Shown: in pieces, positions 9,618-22,479 of the stretch
Layout: every line of letters starts with the position of its first letter
Position numbering within the stretch: the first letter of the stretch is position 1
Source of the DNA: Basidiobolus meristosporus CBS 931.73
Lineage: Eukaryota > Basidiobolomycota > Basidiobolomycetes > Basidiobolales > Basidiobolaceae
Length of the DNA stretch: 64,000 bases
Reading direction: 5' to 3'
Assembly: GCA_002104905.1 (NCBI GenBank)
Contig: MCFE01000157.1
Coordinates: forward strand, 1 to 64,000
Made by a program: the position numbers and the translations under genes
Notes under the pieces: model-generated
The model's input: only the letters and a program-made list of their open reading frames with translations
What the model was told of the DNA's origin: nothing
The model's database searches: none

Positions 9618-11288
9618 TTACAAGGCAATGTTGCTGGTCTCGGTAGAGGCGACCGGTTGTTCAATACCAGTCAAGCCCAGTTGGGCGTCATTCCAAATGG
9701 GCTCAATCTTTTTGGAGTCAAGGCAGCCAACACCAGCACGACCACCAGTGGCCGCCCAATCCTTGACGTACTTGAGACCGTTCTTTTCCCAGATCTCAGT
9801 AAGAGCAGTAACAAGCTTGTCGGTCATGACCTCGGTGTGACCAGGGGTAGGGGTGATACGGAGACGCTCCTCGCCGACTGGGACAGTGGGATAGTTGATG
9901 CATTGGACGTAGATGTCATAGTCGGTCAACAATTGGTCGCTAGCTTTCTTGCAGAGCTCGGCATCGCCCACCAAAACGGGAACAATGTGGGAGGGATTGG
10001 GAACAACTGGAATGTCCAATTGAGCAAGACGTGACTTCAACAACCGGGTATTGAGCTGCTGCATACGGCGCTCCTCTCCAGACTCCTTCAAGTATTGGAC
10101 AGCAGTCTTCGCGCCACCAGCCACAGTTGGGGGAATGGAGGTGGTGAAGATGAAACCTGGGGCGTAGGAGCGGATCATATCCACAAAGTTCGCTGATCCA
10201 GCGATGTAGCCACCAACAACACCATAAGCCTTACCAAGAGTACCGGTGAAGATGTCGATTCTGTCCATGATGGAGCCAATTTGACGCTCGTTGCTAGAAG
10301 CGTTACGCTCCCAATCGAGATGCTCGGCAACTCCGGCACCGCGTGGTCCGTACATTCCAACCGCATGCACCTCATCCAAGAAAGTGATGGCTCCATATTT
10401 GTCAGCCAAGTCACAAATCTCCTCGATCTTTCCGATGGTGCCGCTCATGGAGTACACACTCTCAAATGCGATGATCTTGGGACAATCGGGATCAACAGAT
10501 TGGAGAAGCTGCTCGAGATGCTCCATATCATTGTGTCTGAAGATCTTCTTCTGGGCCTTTGAGTGGCGGATACCTTCGATCATGGAGGCGTGGTTGAGAG
10601 AGTCCGAAAAGATCACGCATCCGGGGAGCTTGGTGCCAAGAGTGCTTAGTGTGGCGTCGTTGGCGACGTAGCAAGAAGAGAACACAAGGGCGGAGTCTTT
10701 GCGATGAAGATCGGCCAATTCGGTCTCGAGGCTCAAATGAAGGGCAGCGTTACCAGCAATGTTTCTGGTGCCACCAGCTCCAGCACCATACATGTCGATA
10801 GTACTCTTCATGTTCTCCATGACAACGGGGCTTCTGCTCATGCCCAAATAGTCGTTACTGCACCAAACAGTCACTCTGGCATCGAAATCGGCGGTATGCG
10901 CCTTAGGGTATTCCTTGGCGATACGGTTAATGTTGTTGAAGTAGCGATAGCTCTTGTCCTTGTGCTTCTTCTCTAACTGGTCAACGTAGAAAGACTCGTA
11001 GTCAAAGGCGCCGGAGGGCTTCTCAACAACAGGAGCGACCGACTGAGGGGCTTGGAACATGTCCTTGGTATCATTGGAGCTGATAACCGAGGCAGAGTGA
11101 GGGTTGGTGGGGGTACTCTGATAGGCACGGGCAGTGGTCGAGAAAGGAGCAACGTGTTTAGCCGAGATAGCCTTGGCGAGGGGGCGGGATTGGCTAGCAA
11201 CGGAGTTTGAAACGCTTCTTAAGGCATTGAGCGAGGAGTTCTTCAATGATGGATAGGACTTGGTCACTTGTCTTAGAAGGCTTTCCAT
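9618..11288 (-). CDS. HEM1: 5-aminolevulinate synthase, mitochondrial, 556 aa
   Basis: This PLP enzyme (EC 2.3.1.37) condenses glycine and succinyl-CoA to 5-aminolevulinate, the first step of heme synthesis, in the mitochondrial matrix. Residues 1-70 form a Ser/Arg-rich presequence without acidic residues ([17 protein letters not shown]). The catalytic core starts near [20 protein letters not shown] (about 95). Visible family motifs are [10 protein letters not shown] (141-150), [13 protein letters not shown] (168-180), [14 protein letters not shown] (228-241), [16 protein letters not shown] (305-320) and [14 protein letters not shown] (349-361), with the PLP-binding Lys at about 353. Length matches fungal HEM1. 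The gene has no intron. A TATAAATA box lies about 135 bases upstream. Confidence 0.98.
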   Translation of the reverse strand: MESLLRQVTKSYPSLKNSSLNALRSVSNSVASQSRPLAKAISAKHVAPFSTTARAYQSTPTNPHSASVISSNDTKDMFQAPQSVAPVVEKPSGAFDYESFYVDQLEKKHKDKSYRYFNNINRIAKEYPKAHTADFDARVTVWCSNDYLGMSRSPVVMENMKSTIDMYGAGAGGTRNIAGNAALHLSLETELADLHRKDSALVFSSCYVANDATLSTLGTKLPGCVIFSDSLNHASMIEGIRHSKAQKKIFRHNDMEHLEQLLQSVDPDCPKIIAFESVYSMSGTIGKIEEICDLADKYGAITFLDEVHAVGMYGPRGAGVAEHLDWERNASSNERQIGSIMDRIDIFTGTLGKAYGVVGGYIAGSANFVDMIRSYAPGFIFTTSIPPTVAGGAKTAVQYLKESGEERRMQQLNTRLLKSRLAQLDIPVVPNPSHIVPVLVGDAELCKKASDQLLTDYDIYVQCINYPTVPVGEERLRITPTPGHTEVMTDKLVTALTEIWEKNGLKYVKDWAATGGRAGVGCLDSKKIEPIWNDAQLGLTGIEQPVASTETSNIAL

Positions 11289-11421
11289 TGTGTCAGCGTG
11301 TATGTGAGGAAATCAGGAAGCAGAAGCAAAAAATAATTAGATCGGAAAACCGGGAACCCAGTATCGATGGTATCTATGTGTATTAATTTGTGCTGATGAA
11401 ACTGAAGAAACCAGGGCAAGG

Positions 11422-11429
11422 TATTTATA
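11422..11429 (-). promoter_or_regulatory. TATA box of ALA synthase
   Basis: The minus strand reads cgtataaatacc. It lies about 135 bases before the ATG at 11288, implying a leader of roughly 100 bases. Confidence 0.5.
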
Positions 11430-11510
11430 CGATTCGTTAACCGCAATCGTGGGGCGGGTTAACCAATAGTTAATCAATGGGGACGCTTAGAATGGTAGAA
11501 GGTTGGATAT

Positions 11511-11531
11511 CAAATCAAATCAAATCAAATC
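11511..11531. repeat. (CAAAT)n microsatellite
   Basis: Four to five copies of caaat in tandem, upstream of the ALA synthase TATA box. Confidence 0.8.
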
Positions 11532-12414
11532 CTTTCTGAATCTGGAGACTTTGTCAGAACTCTTATCTATATCCGAAAAATACTGGTTTCCATGCCTAGA
11601 ACCACGTTTCCCCAGTTAGATATTCGGAAGCAAAGTCCCCCGATTTGGTCATTGTAGGTCAATGTTTATTGCTCAGGGTGGTGGAAGGTGATATGTCAAT
11701 GTTGGTTCGCCCATCTGACAGGTTACGTCTTTGCGAGCATTCAATTGTAAAGTTGGACAACATGGAGCGGGTCTCGTAATTCATCACAAGGTGCACGTGA
11801 ATGATATGGTTTGAGAGTCTCCTCTTATAGAATTCTTATTGTCTGGTGTGATCGTCACCTTTAGCAGGATAGTTGGGACTCCACAGTATTTCCATTGGCT
11901 TCGGGGGTCCTCTCACATATAGTAATTCCTACATTATTTCTCCATTTGTCCCTGCACCGCTGCCCATTTTGACACTTGGATATAAAGTGAAATACTCCCA
12001 CTCCAACTTTATCATCTTCCATTTGAAATAACGTTCACAATGGCTATATCAGTCGGCATAGAGTAGCTAACACCAGGTCAAGATTACATACATACAAGCA
12101 TTCCCGGAGTTACTGCAAATGGGGCTTCGGCCAATTGCACCCATATCTGGGATGTAGGTCCTGATTAATAAGCCGAAGAGCACCACCTGAATGAATACTA
12201 AATGAAGCTAGCCGACGTGGTCGAACTGGTTAAAATGGATCCGTTTAGGTATCAGGTCGTAACGGTTCTGATCGTGGTAAGGTTAGGGTTTTGTGGCTTT
12301 TAAGGTCTAACAACTGGCTCAGGACAACCTGATCATGTGCTATAGATAGGCTTTCCATCAGTAACCCCGACCCTAATCAGGTTTGAATGTTGTTTAGGTT
12401 AATGATTGTATGTC

Positions 12415-12564
12415 TGTTAAATTCGGTTAGCTAAACAACGTCCAATTGTATATTTGTTAGACTCTGTTAGCCAAGCAATGTTCAATTGTACATTTGTTAA
12501 ATTCGGATAGCTAAACAACGTTCAATTGTATACTTGTTAAATTCGGTTAGCTAAGCAACATTCG
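12415..12564. repeat. 40-bp tandem repeat, 3.7 copies
   Basis: Units start at 12415, 12455, 12495 and 12535. Each begins tgttaaattcggttagctaa (with small changes) and continues acaacgttcaattgtatatt. The period is exactly 40 bases; the last unit is truncated. Units differ at several positions, so it is an old array. It lies in the 3' flank of eS30. Confidence 0.9.
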
Positions 12565-12677
12565 TGCCAGCACTTATGAATACTGCTCAACAAAAAGATA
12601 GAAATAGGTAACGATAAACAGATGCTCGAAGAGAGGGCTTTATTAGAAAATAAGTGGAACATTAGACAATGTATCCT

Positions 12678-12947
12678 TTATTTATCGGAGGTGGGGGCAG
12701 GGTTCATTCTGCGCTTGCCACCAATAAGGTTGGTGACGTTGACGAAACGACGGTTGTATTGGATTCTCTTCTTGGCACGACCAGTCTTCTTCTTCTTCTT
12801 CTCTTGCTTCTCAACCTTGGGGCATTGAGACTTAACCTTACCGGCACGAGCGAGGGAACCGTGAACTTTACCCTAAACACGCAGAAGGTCAGGTTAGGAT
12901 TCGATGGATGGAAGTAACGGAGACCCAGGATTCGGCCCACTTACCAT
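12678..12947 (-). CDS. rps30: 40S ribosomal protein eS30 (2 exons, 65 aa)
   Basis: This is a basic protein of the small ribosomal subunit near the decoding site. Exon 1 is only the ATG (12947-12945); a 72-base GT-AG intron (12944-12873) follows; exon 2 is 12872-12678. The product starts [17 protein letters not shown] and contains [24 protein letters not shown], the eS30 signature. It is not fused to a ubiquitin-like domain, as in other fungi and unlike animal FAU. The C-terminus (MNPAPTSDK) replaces the usual short NS-type end. Confidence 0.95.
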
Positions 12948-13309
12948 GATGAAAAATCAAGTAAAGGATTTGAAAGAAAGAAACGATTCTCCCGCACCAC
13001 CTCAACTATATTCTTCCCAACACCCCCCAGATCCCTATCCAATCATCTACTGGGTGATCCCCTTTTTTTTCAAAGTCCAGCATTTGGTAGATTCTCCACA
13101 TCGTCGATGTTATGAAAAAATCCGGAGCCCAGACCAATCAGAGGCTCCCCTCGTAGGTGAAAAAAAGCGGACCACTTCGCAACGAATTTTCGATGTTTTT
13201 TAGGGAGCGAATGGGCGAATCATGCAGGCCCCTAAAATTTTCAGTTCAAGTAGTGGCCTAACAACTAGTTGGGTGCTTTCTTCTTGTTAGCTATTAATTG
13301 AACTTCACT
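12948..13309. other. Divergent promoter of eS30 and eIF1A
   Basis: About 360 bases separate the two divergent translation genes, so they probably share a bidirectional promoter. No canonical TATA box is seen, which fits constitutively expressed ribosome-biogenesis genes. Confidence 0.5.
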
Positions 13310-13970
13310 ATGCCCAAGAATAAGGGAAAGGTAACTGCCTTCGGTGTTGCTACCTAGTCGCCTCCCGTATTCACCAATCCTGCTTATTTAGGGAGGAAAA
13401 AACAGACGTAGAGGAAAGAATGAGAGTGAAGGCGATAAGCGTGAGCTTGTCTTCAAGGAGGAGGGCCAAGGTAAACAGCAACGCTCATCACTAGACCTCA
13501 ACATCACCTGCTGAACTTCGTGTATTGCACAGAGTACGCTCAAGTCGTGAAGATGCTCGGTAACGGTCGTATTGAAGCACAGTGTTTCGACGGTGAGAAG
13601 AGATTGGCACACATTCGTGGAAAGATGAGAAAGAAGGTCTGGATCAACCAGGGTGATATCGTCTTGATCTCTCTTCGTGAATTCCAAGACGACAAGGCCG
13701 ACGTTATCTTGAAGTACAACGCTGACGAAGCCAGAAGCTTGAAGTCATACGGTGAACTTCCCGAATCAGGTATAGCAATTGTCCAGCAGATTTGGCGCTA
13801 CTGCGTAGTATGCTAACCACGCTCCACTTCCTAGCCAAAATTAATGAAACTGAAACCTTCGGACCTGAGGATGATGAAATCGACTTCGACTTCGAAATTG
13901 ACGATGTAAATGCTCTTCATTCCTCGCTTGCCATTGTACCTTTACTAACCTTCTTAATCCACAGATCTAA
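13310..13970 (+). CDS. TIF11: Translation initiation factor eIF1A (5 exons, 137 aa)
   Basis: eIF1A binds the 40S A site and, with eIF1, promotes scanning and start-codon selection. Exons: 13310-13330, 13392-13470, 13533-13769, 13835-13905, 13965-13970 (414 bases, GT-AG introns). The N-terminus [18 protein letters not shown], the OB-fold ([21 protein letters not shown] to [20 protein letters not shown]) and the acidic tail [14 protein letters not shown] match the family end to end. The last exon carries only ATC plus the TAA stop, which restores the invariant C-terminal DDI. Confidence 0.97.
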
Positions 13971-14185
13971 TCTGCTTCATCTAATCAAGCTGCTTCATTA
14001 TAAACAACCTGTAATCACTATTTCCTGAAGTTTGTAACATTTAATAGTTTTTTGAATAAAACTGACAAGGAAGACGTGTATGTTATGTAACATTTAATGG
14101 TATTTTGGATAAAACTGGCATTGGAGAGCGTGTATGTTATGTACTGTTTATTCGGGTTAGTGTATAGATTTACATTGGGAGAGGA

Positions 14186-17100
14186 TTACGGACGTTCGCT
14201 GGCGAAGCTCTTCTCTGATTCATCATCCCGGATCGAATCAATGCTGAATGATGGACTAGAAACAGGACTGGTGGCGGAGAACATGGACATCAATCGGGAA
14301 GAGGAGGATCGAATTGACCCATCTTTTTCACGAAGCGAGCCGTAGGGGCTTCTGGGGGTGTTGATGGCGCGATCCAAGCGATTCTTAAGCTTTTCGACCT
14401 CCCGTTCCAGGCGAGCAGCACGTTCGCGCTGTTCGTTGGCTTCCCGCTCGGCACGACGTTTGGCCAGCTGAAGGTTGTTCTCGGAGGTCTCAAGCTCCTC
14501 GGTTTGGGTTCGGAGCTTGTCGAATCGATTCTTCAAGCGCAAGTTCTCCTCTTCAACTCGACTGATGCTCTTTTCTCTATCGGCCAGTTGATGCTGAAGC
14601 TCACGGATGGTACGTTCCGTCTTGCGAGCTTGACGCATGGATTCGCTCTTCTCTCTAGCCTCTGTGCTCAAAAGACTGGTCAAATCTCCAATACGAGAGC
14701 CCACTGCGGCATGTCTGCTACTCTGTGAGCTGGTTTCCAACTCGACAATGCGGAGGTTTAAGGCGTTCACTTGCTTTTCAAGTGCAAGCTTGGAGCGTAG
14801 AAGCTCCGAGTTGGCGTCACGCTCTTTGGATAGTTCGCTCTGGGCTTCAGCAGCCGCCAACTCAGCCTTGCGCATTTTATCGTCGGCTTCCTCAACCTTC
14901 TCGTGTTGCTCCTCGAGCTGTTCGCGAAGGGTCGAGATTTCCTGGTCCCTGGAGGTAAGGGATCTCTGAATTGTCTGTCGAGTCTTGGAGATCTCGCTGA
15001 CCTCTTCGTCGAATTCCTCCAATCGCTGCTCAAGGCTCTTCTTGGTCTTTTCAAGCAAGAGGCGCTGGCTCTCTGAATCCTCTAGAGAGATGCGAGTATC
15101 GCGAAGTTGGATGGAGAGGGTGTTGACTTGGCGTTGAAGGTTGTCTTGAAGAGCTGTAGCCTCGTGGTAGTATTTGGTAATCTCGGCTAGCTTCAATTCT
15201 TTACGATCGGCCTCCTTCTTCCAATTCGATGCACCTCCTAGCTCTTCCTCAAGACGCACGCTGAGGTCTTCTACCTGTGCCTCAAGGTTGTGGCGGATCT
15301 CTCGTAGTTGGATGACATTGGCACGCTCCTCTTCCAGATCGCCGGTGAGCTGGCTCAGCTCGTTTTGGTACTTGCTTCTCATGGAATTCAGATCGCTCTC
15401 GAGCTCCTCGATTTCCTTACGATACCTGTCACAGGCCATCTCAAATTCCTCCTGAAGACGTTCCTTGACCATACTGATGTCAGCGTACTCCATAGCTTCC
15501 TCGTCCATCTTCGCTTGTAGATTAAGTATCTGCTCCTCCAGCAGTTTCACCGAATTCTCGGCAACTTGGCGGTCGTGTAGAGCATTTTCAAGAGTGCTTT
15601 CCAGTTCCTTCAAGTGGGCCTTCAGGTTGGATTCGCTCTTTTGAGCCTTTAGCAGAGCCATCTCCGCAGCTTCCATTCGACTGATAGCCTCTTCATACCT
15701 AGAGCGGTAGGTTTGGTTTGCTTCTTCCAGCTCGGTGGCCCTGGTGCGTTCAGTCTCTAATTTCATGAGCGCCTCCTTAAGCTCCGTGCTGGCCTGTCGA
15801 CGGGCAGATGCTTCGGCAGTTTTGGAAAGGTATTCGCTCTCAAGGCGGTTCTTCAGTTCCAGTATCTCGTCTTGAAGAGCTTTCTTCTGTTTGTCGAAAT
15901 TGCCCATATCACCCTTTCGGTCTTCAAGCTCTTGTTGCAGCAATCTCATGGTAGCCATGGCTGCCCGGCGGCTTTCTTTCAGGTTCTCGATCTCGCCCTC
16001 CATCTCCTCCCTGACCTTGTTCTTGACGTTGCTCATCTCGATATCGCGCTGAACCACCTCCAGATTGGCGCGTGCTTCTTGCTCTTCAGCCAGTTGTTCT
16101 TGAAGGATTCGGATCTCCTTTTCCAGCTGGATTTTCTGCTGGATCAGGGATTCTTTGGAGTCGTCTCCGCCATGAAGCTCGAACTCGAGATCCTCGATAC
16201 GAGCTTCCATCTGGCGTTTCTTGAGCTCAAGTTCCTCCACACGGTGCTCCAGTCTTTCCACTTCAGTTTGAAGGGAGTTCGATTTGCTCTCAAGACGAAC
16301 CGATAGCTCCTCAAAGTTCTTGCGAAGTCTCCCTTCGGCCTCCAGTTGCTTATGAAGGTCTCGAACATTGCTCTCGGCGATCTTCTTGGCCTGCTCCAAA
16401 TCGGATTTCGACCTTTCGGATGAATCGGCATTCATGGCAAGTTCCTGAAGCTCGGCCTCGAGTTTCTTCTTGGCCTTCATGAGCTCCTGCTTGTTGGCAA
16501 TCTCATCGTCCAGACGCTCACCCAAGGAGTTCACCTCTTGGAGAAGAAGCTGTCTTGTTTCCTCCATTTGGCTCTCTTTAGCCTTCAGGTTGGATTCCGA
16601 CTTTTCCTTGTACTCGTCAAACTGCTCTTCCAAACGACGTCGAAGGTCTTCGGCCTTGCTGCGGGCATTGGCTTCTTCGCTCAATTGTGCTTGCATCTCC
16701 TCAACCTTCGTTTCCAAACGACGTTTCGTTTTCTCAAGCTCGTGGATGTTTTTGCCGCCCACCCCGATCTCGTCGACCAGGCCTCGTAGCTCATTTTCGA
16801 GGTCCTTTTTGCTGCGCTGGACATTGGCGATCTGCTGGTTCTTTTCATCGAGCTCCGTTTGGAGGGTTTCAAGTGAGGATTGGAGCTTGCGGGCGTTCGA
16901 GTCGGCCAGTTCGCGTTGCTGACGCTCGCTCTCCAGCTGTAGGTTGACGCTGTTGAGCTGCGACTCGAGTTGCTTGGACATCTTCTCCGCGGCCCGGGCC
17001 ACGCTGTTTTTGCCTTCAATTTCGAATTTGAGATCCTCGATTTCTTCGGTTAGGCGGGATTTCGATTTCTCGAGGTTGGAGCATTGTCTTTGAAGGTCGT

Positions 17101-20100
17101 CGGCGAACGCTTGGAGGGTGGTCAATTCCTTCTCGGACTTACGCGCGGTCTCCAATAGCTCTGCATTCTTCTCAACTGCTTCGGATTGATACTTATCCTG
17201 AAGTTGATCGAATTCCGCACTCTTGGATGTTAGTCGGCGCTGAAGATCCGCTTTAGAGGCCTCCACTTCCTCCAGACGAGCTTGTGTGTCAGCCAACTCC
17301 ACATCAAGCTTTTTCTTGGATAGCTCCAGGGAATTCTTCCGACGCGCCTCTTCCTCCAGTCCTTGGTTCAATGAATCAAGCTGGCGCTGGAAGTTGTTTC
17401 TTTCACGCTCCAACTTGGCAATTGTTGTCTCGTGTTCCTCGACTCGAGCGGCGACACTAGAGTAATTCTCATCCAAAGCCTTCTTTGCATTGAGAGTCTC
17501 GTCAGAGAAGATTTGGAGCTCGGCATATTGGTCGGATACAGTTTGTAGCTCAAACTCGAGCTGTCTCTTGGCTTTATCCAGCTCGCTGTGCTTCCTCTCG
17601 TACTCCTCAAGCGTGGCCTCAAGTTCGCCAATTCTCTTTTCAAATGAGGTTTTATGCTTGGCCAAAAGATCGTTCTCTTGCTTGATTTCCTCTAGCTGCT
17701 TCTTGAGGTTGTCCACTAGCTGGGTATTCTTGTGTCTGTTCTCTTCGAGCTCGGCTTGGCACGATTGAAGCTGTTCCCTGAGATCGGAGAGCTCAGCGTC
17801 ACGAAGACGGCGACTCTCGCTTTGCTTCGTCTCTTCGTCTAGCTTGGTTTCGACCAAAGTATGCAATTCATGAATCTCGGACTCGAGCTTGCTCTTCTGC
17901 AGATTGACCTTCTCTCTTTCCAAGCGCTCGTTTTCCAGCTCACTTTCTAAGGTTTCGATGCGAACAAGTATCTCACGACGTTGCTTGTCGACAGCCACTC
18001 TGTCTGAACTTTCATTCTTTAGTTGCACTTGCAGCTCCGCAAGCTCGGCCTCTTTCTTCTTGAGTATCTGTTGGGCTTCTTCGCGATGATTCACAAGCTC
18101 GGTAAGCTCCGATTTGGCAAGCTTGAGCTCCCCTTCAAGTTGTGCACGCTTTTGAGCAAGCTCGGTTTTCTCAGCAACTTCCTTCACCAACTTCTCCTCC
18201 AATTCAGTGATGGCAGACTGAAGTTTGGTCTTGACTTTAAGAAGCTCTCCCTCCTTGTCTTCGTTACTCTCTACGATCTTCTGTAGCTCAAGAAGTCGGC
18301 TCTCTACCAGCTTACGATCGCTCATCAATTTCTGAACCTGCTCTGTTTCGGATTTAAGGTCGGCTTGCAAGTGTGCGATCTCATCATCGCGGAGGGATTT
18401 TTCCTTCTCGAACCTCTCCAGCAACACACCACCCTCGTCAAGTCGCTCGCGAAGGGTTAACATCTCCTGCTCTAGGTGAAGTCTGGCCTCGGTGGCTTCC
18501 TGGTACTGAAGCTCTATGTCTTTTAGCTCAGAAGTAACCTCGGTGAGTTCCTCCTCCAGTTCAGCCTCACGTTCCTGGGTTCTTCGGAGGATTTCCTCCT
18601 TATCCATAGCAACATTCCGCTCGGAAGTGAGCAACTCCTCCACTTTTCTCATCTCATTCTCCAGTTGAGTTTTGACCTTGACAAGGTGCTGTCTTTCTTC
18701 TTCTTCGTGGACCACCTTGACCTCAAGCAGCTTGATCTGCTCCTCCTTTTTCTTGAGCTCCTCGTCCACGCGAGTGACATTTAGCAGTGGCTTCACCTTG
18801 GAGTAAAGCTTCCACCAAGGCCATTCCCGAAGTTTCACATAGATACGAGCATTCTTCTGAATGATTTGAATGGCCTTCAGTTGATCACTCTTGCGATGGA
18901 AGAATTTCCTCGCCAAAAAGCCACGGCATAGCGCTTGGAAGTTGGTGACGATCTTGGACAGCTTCTCGTCTCGAACGTTCTCCATTTCTGCGAGTACGCC
19001 AGCCCTGAAGAACACCTTGCTGGTACCAATACGATACTGGTTCTTGTCCAGTTGGATCGACTCGAGAAGTCGATGGGATGCCGTTTTCCCGTCCATGAAT
19101 CCGCGGGGGATAACGTTGGGGGCAAGAATCTCGTAGCGCTGACGGAACTCGGAGAACGGCAATCGGTTGGGGAAACCTTGTCGAACGATACGGATCCCCT
19201 CCAACACACCGTTGCAACGGAGCTGCTCCAGTACAAGCGGGGTTTGGAATTTCCCGGCTTTCTTCTCCTCATTGGGAAGAATACAACGGACGAAGTGTGG
19301 CTCGGTGGAGTAGAGCTGCTTCATCAAAATTGACAATTGTTCCTTGTGGCGCTGTGCTACAGTCCGGAAAGCGCCCTTCTTTGCACGGTTTCTGGTGGAG
19401 AAGTCGGAGTTGACTCGAAGAGAATCCTTGAAGAGGGAGGCAATGTACTTGTCTGTAGAGTGGGCCAATAGTTGGGTGATGTTCTCGTTGAGAGGGTCCT
19501 TGTTTTTGTCTAACCAGCCCTCTGTAGAATATTCAACCTTGGATGCATAGTGATGAAGGATGAAGCCTTGTTTGAAGCGGGGAACCTCGTACTTGGAGGA
19601 TTTCCCTTGCCAGAGCCCATGCAGCTTCTCGGTGAATGTTTTATCGGTGGCCTTTGGAACGATACACTCCTCATCCAAACAAGAGAGAATGCCGACAGGG
19701 TTGGCCTTCTCAATCAGCTCGATGGTAGGCTGAAGGTCCAAGCCGAAATCAATGAACTTCCAATCGATGCCCTCCCGCTTGTACTCTTCCTGCTCCAACA
19801 CAAACATGTGTTTGTTGAAGAACTGCTGCAACTTTTCGTTGGTGTAGTTGATGAACAATTGCTCGAGGTCATTGATCTCGAAGATTTCGAACCCGGCAAT
19901 ATCCAGAACACCGATAAAGGTGGTTTTGCTGCCGGGTCTTTCGAAGGCCACGTTGATCCGCTCGATCAACGAATCAAACATCCGCTCGAAAATAGTACGA
20001 GCCAACGCTTCGATCGAATACACCACCTGCGCCACTGTTCTGGCCTGGACTACCCAGTCACGGCCGGCCAACATCTTGGGCTTGAGGAGGCTCTTGATGA

Positions 20101-21506
20101 ATTCAGCGACTGGAATGCCAAGGACATGGCAGAGCTTCTCGGGGATCGAAGTCTCGACTAGCTGGGCCTGCTCGTCGCGACCCGAGGAGAGCTCGATGTT
20201 GCCGAGATGCAAGATCGAGGCAATCGCCCTGAAAAGAGAGAGCTGCTCCTCCTCGCTGAAGCCCATGATGTCCATGGACTCCTGCAAGAGCTTGAACTCG
20301 GCCACGTCGTCGACGCCGTCAATGTCTTTTCTGGAGTTCTTGGTGAAGTTGTAATCATTGAGGGTGCCTTCGATGAGGAACTTGTCCTTGATGGCTTGAG
20401 GGGCCCCCTTCATGAACTGGTAGAAGATATGGTAGTTTCTCTCCTTGGAGTTTTGCTGAGTGATGCGAGACTTCTCAAGCACATAGCGTTCGATGTTGGC
20501 CCCGGCGATATGGCCAGCGCTGTTGAACTCGATTCGAATGAATTTGCCCTGTCGACTGTTGGTGAGCAGGGGCAGACTGTGGGACCAAGTGGAACTGTAC
20601 TTACGAATCGAGAGGAGTTGTTGTTGCGGATTGTTTGAGCATTACCAAATGACTCCAGAATAGGATTGGCACGCAAAATCTGCTGCTCCAATGAGCTGCT
20701 GAGGTTTCCTTGATTTCTATCGGTGGCGATGGCCGTCAGATACTGGATGACCTTCTTGGTGTTTTCTGTTTTGCCGGCACCAGATTCACCACTGGGTTCG
20801 AAAGGTTAGCTTGGATGCAGGGGACTCGTCTGCCGGCTGAGGTACTTACGTGATAAGAATCGACTGGTTCTCCTTATCCTGAAGCATATCATAGTATGCC
20901 GAGTCGGAGATGGCAAAAATGTGAGGCGGCATATCATTTCGCTTCTTGTTCTTATACGACTTGACAATCTGGTCACTGTAGATTGGGAGTCTGTAGTAAG
21001 GGTTGACAGCAACCAAGAAGAGCCCGGAATAAGTCTGCGAATGCCAGGTTAGTTAGCACAATGGCCGCTTGGAACAAGCATGGCTAGCAGACGGAACATA
21101 CGTAAATTAAATTAGAGTGGTATCTCAGACGAAGATTATGTACAACTGAGGCTTCATTTAAATAAGCGAGATCGGCCATATCTTCGACTTTATCGAACTT
21201 CGGAGGGTTCATCTTCTCGGTTGCGTTGACGTTTATTTTGCGGACCTGCACAGCAAGAAAGTCAGTCGACGCCTGCTCAACACTCAGCCCCTAGCCATAC
21301 ACTACCTCATCGTTATTCAAATGCACTTCAACTTGGTCGCCATCTTGTTTCGTAATGTAACCAGCAATGTAGCCTTCTTGCTCATCTTCAACCCAGACCC
21401 ATTTCTTCTCGGCAAAAGCAGAATGGGCAACCGCGTCAGCCACGCCGACGTTGGATACTCTCTCCAAAGCAACAAGGGGATTGTCAGATGGCTGGGTAGC
21501 AACCAT
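14186..21506 (-). CDS. Conventional myosin II heavy chain (5 exons, 2359 aa)
   Basis: This actin motor drives contraction of the cytokinetic ring. Exons (high to low): 21506-21306, 21245-21102, 21034-20850, 20791-20605, 20548-14186, all GT-AG. An N-terminal SH3-like domain ([15 protein letters not shown]) is followed by the motor. It has P-loop GESGAGKT at 178-185, switch I NNNSSRF near 233 and switch II DIAGFE near 455. A neck of about one IQ-like motif follows ([12 protein letters not shown]), then a very long heptad-repeat coiled coil to near residue 2290 and a Ser-rich non-helical tail ([19 protein letters not shown]). It is longer than budding yeast Myo1 (1928) and fission yeast Myo2 (1526), nearer Myp2. 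The coiled-coil rod lies within one 6.4-kb exon. The tail serines are candidate phosphorylation sites (inference). Confidence 0.96.
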
Positions 21507-22479
21507 TTGTGAGAGATGGAGGAAATGTACAGGACAAATTTACAAAAAAGCTCAACCTATGAGTTAGTATCGAATACAGTAGGAAGAAGAAGTAGAAGAA
21601 GGTTCACTCTGCGTTCAGTACAGAGATAGTGTAGTCTGGAACGGCTGAGGAGCACAGAATACGGCTTAACTCTCTCCAAGTGTCGCAAATCATTAAATGG
21701 CACATTAATCTAGCAGCTGCACAAAGGTGACGAATAATATGTAAACAAAAGCAAATGGAATTCAATAATTGGTGGGTTCTTGGAATGCCAATTAATGGAA
21801 TAAATAATACGATGATGCCTTTGTTTTGATCCATTTCTAGGCAATTATTGGGAATTTATTGGGAGTCGCAATAAATAAGCGCAATAAATGATTGCTGATT
21901 ACTGAAATAGCAATCGGTTGCTCATGGAAGCTTCACTGGCGATAACGAACGAGTGTTGACGATTTCCTCACCAATGGGCCATCTCGAAAATACCGGCAAT
22001 CGAAGCCTCATCAGCATTGGATCGCACGGGCTGGCCGGGAGGGGGTCAATTAGGTTTGGTGGCGACTCGGCTTAAACTTGGGGTTAGCGTATGCATGTTT
22101 CAACCAATGCAGCGAACGAGTGACTAAAATTAGGCAGACGGTCAGAATTTAAGCTCCGTGCGGAAAGCCTGACTAAAATTAGACGGACGGACCGAATTCC
22201 AGTTAAATTAGGACAATTTGGGCGGAGAACTCGATCCGGCACTTCATCAGCGCAACCTCCATCGAACAGATGATGCAATCCCGAAATTCAGTCAAAGTGG
22301 AGCCCCAAAACTTCAGAGTGGAGAAAAAAACGACGGATTCGAGGCTGAAAGTTTTGGTGAAAAAATCCACGGGATTTCACACTCAGACTACCAGTTAATC
22401 TCTAGGAAGGTATAATACGAAGCATAATTTACGTTACTTTGAACTTGGGCTGTCCAATGCCGCTTTGAATGCTGGGACC
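21507..22479. other. Divergent promoter region between myosin II and PPR gene
   Basis: About 970 bases with no supported gene. Short direct repeats of actaaaattag(g/a)c(a/g)gac(g) occur around 22120-22190. They could be binding sites or a decayed tandem duplication. Confidence 0.45.

Larger units (their letters stand above)
11289..12677. other. 1.4-kb gene-free region with short repeats
   Basis: This is the longest gene-free gap in the left half. It contains the ALA synthase promoter, a (CAAAT)n run at 11511-11531, and the 40-bp tandem repeat at 12415-12564. Open frames are short and show no conserved motif. Confidence 0.55.

Noticed and set aside
12180-12300. tRNA-like gtggtcgaactggttaaaatgg segment
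   Set aside because: The A-box resemblance is partial and no complementary stems or B box follow at the right distance.
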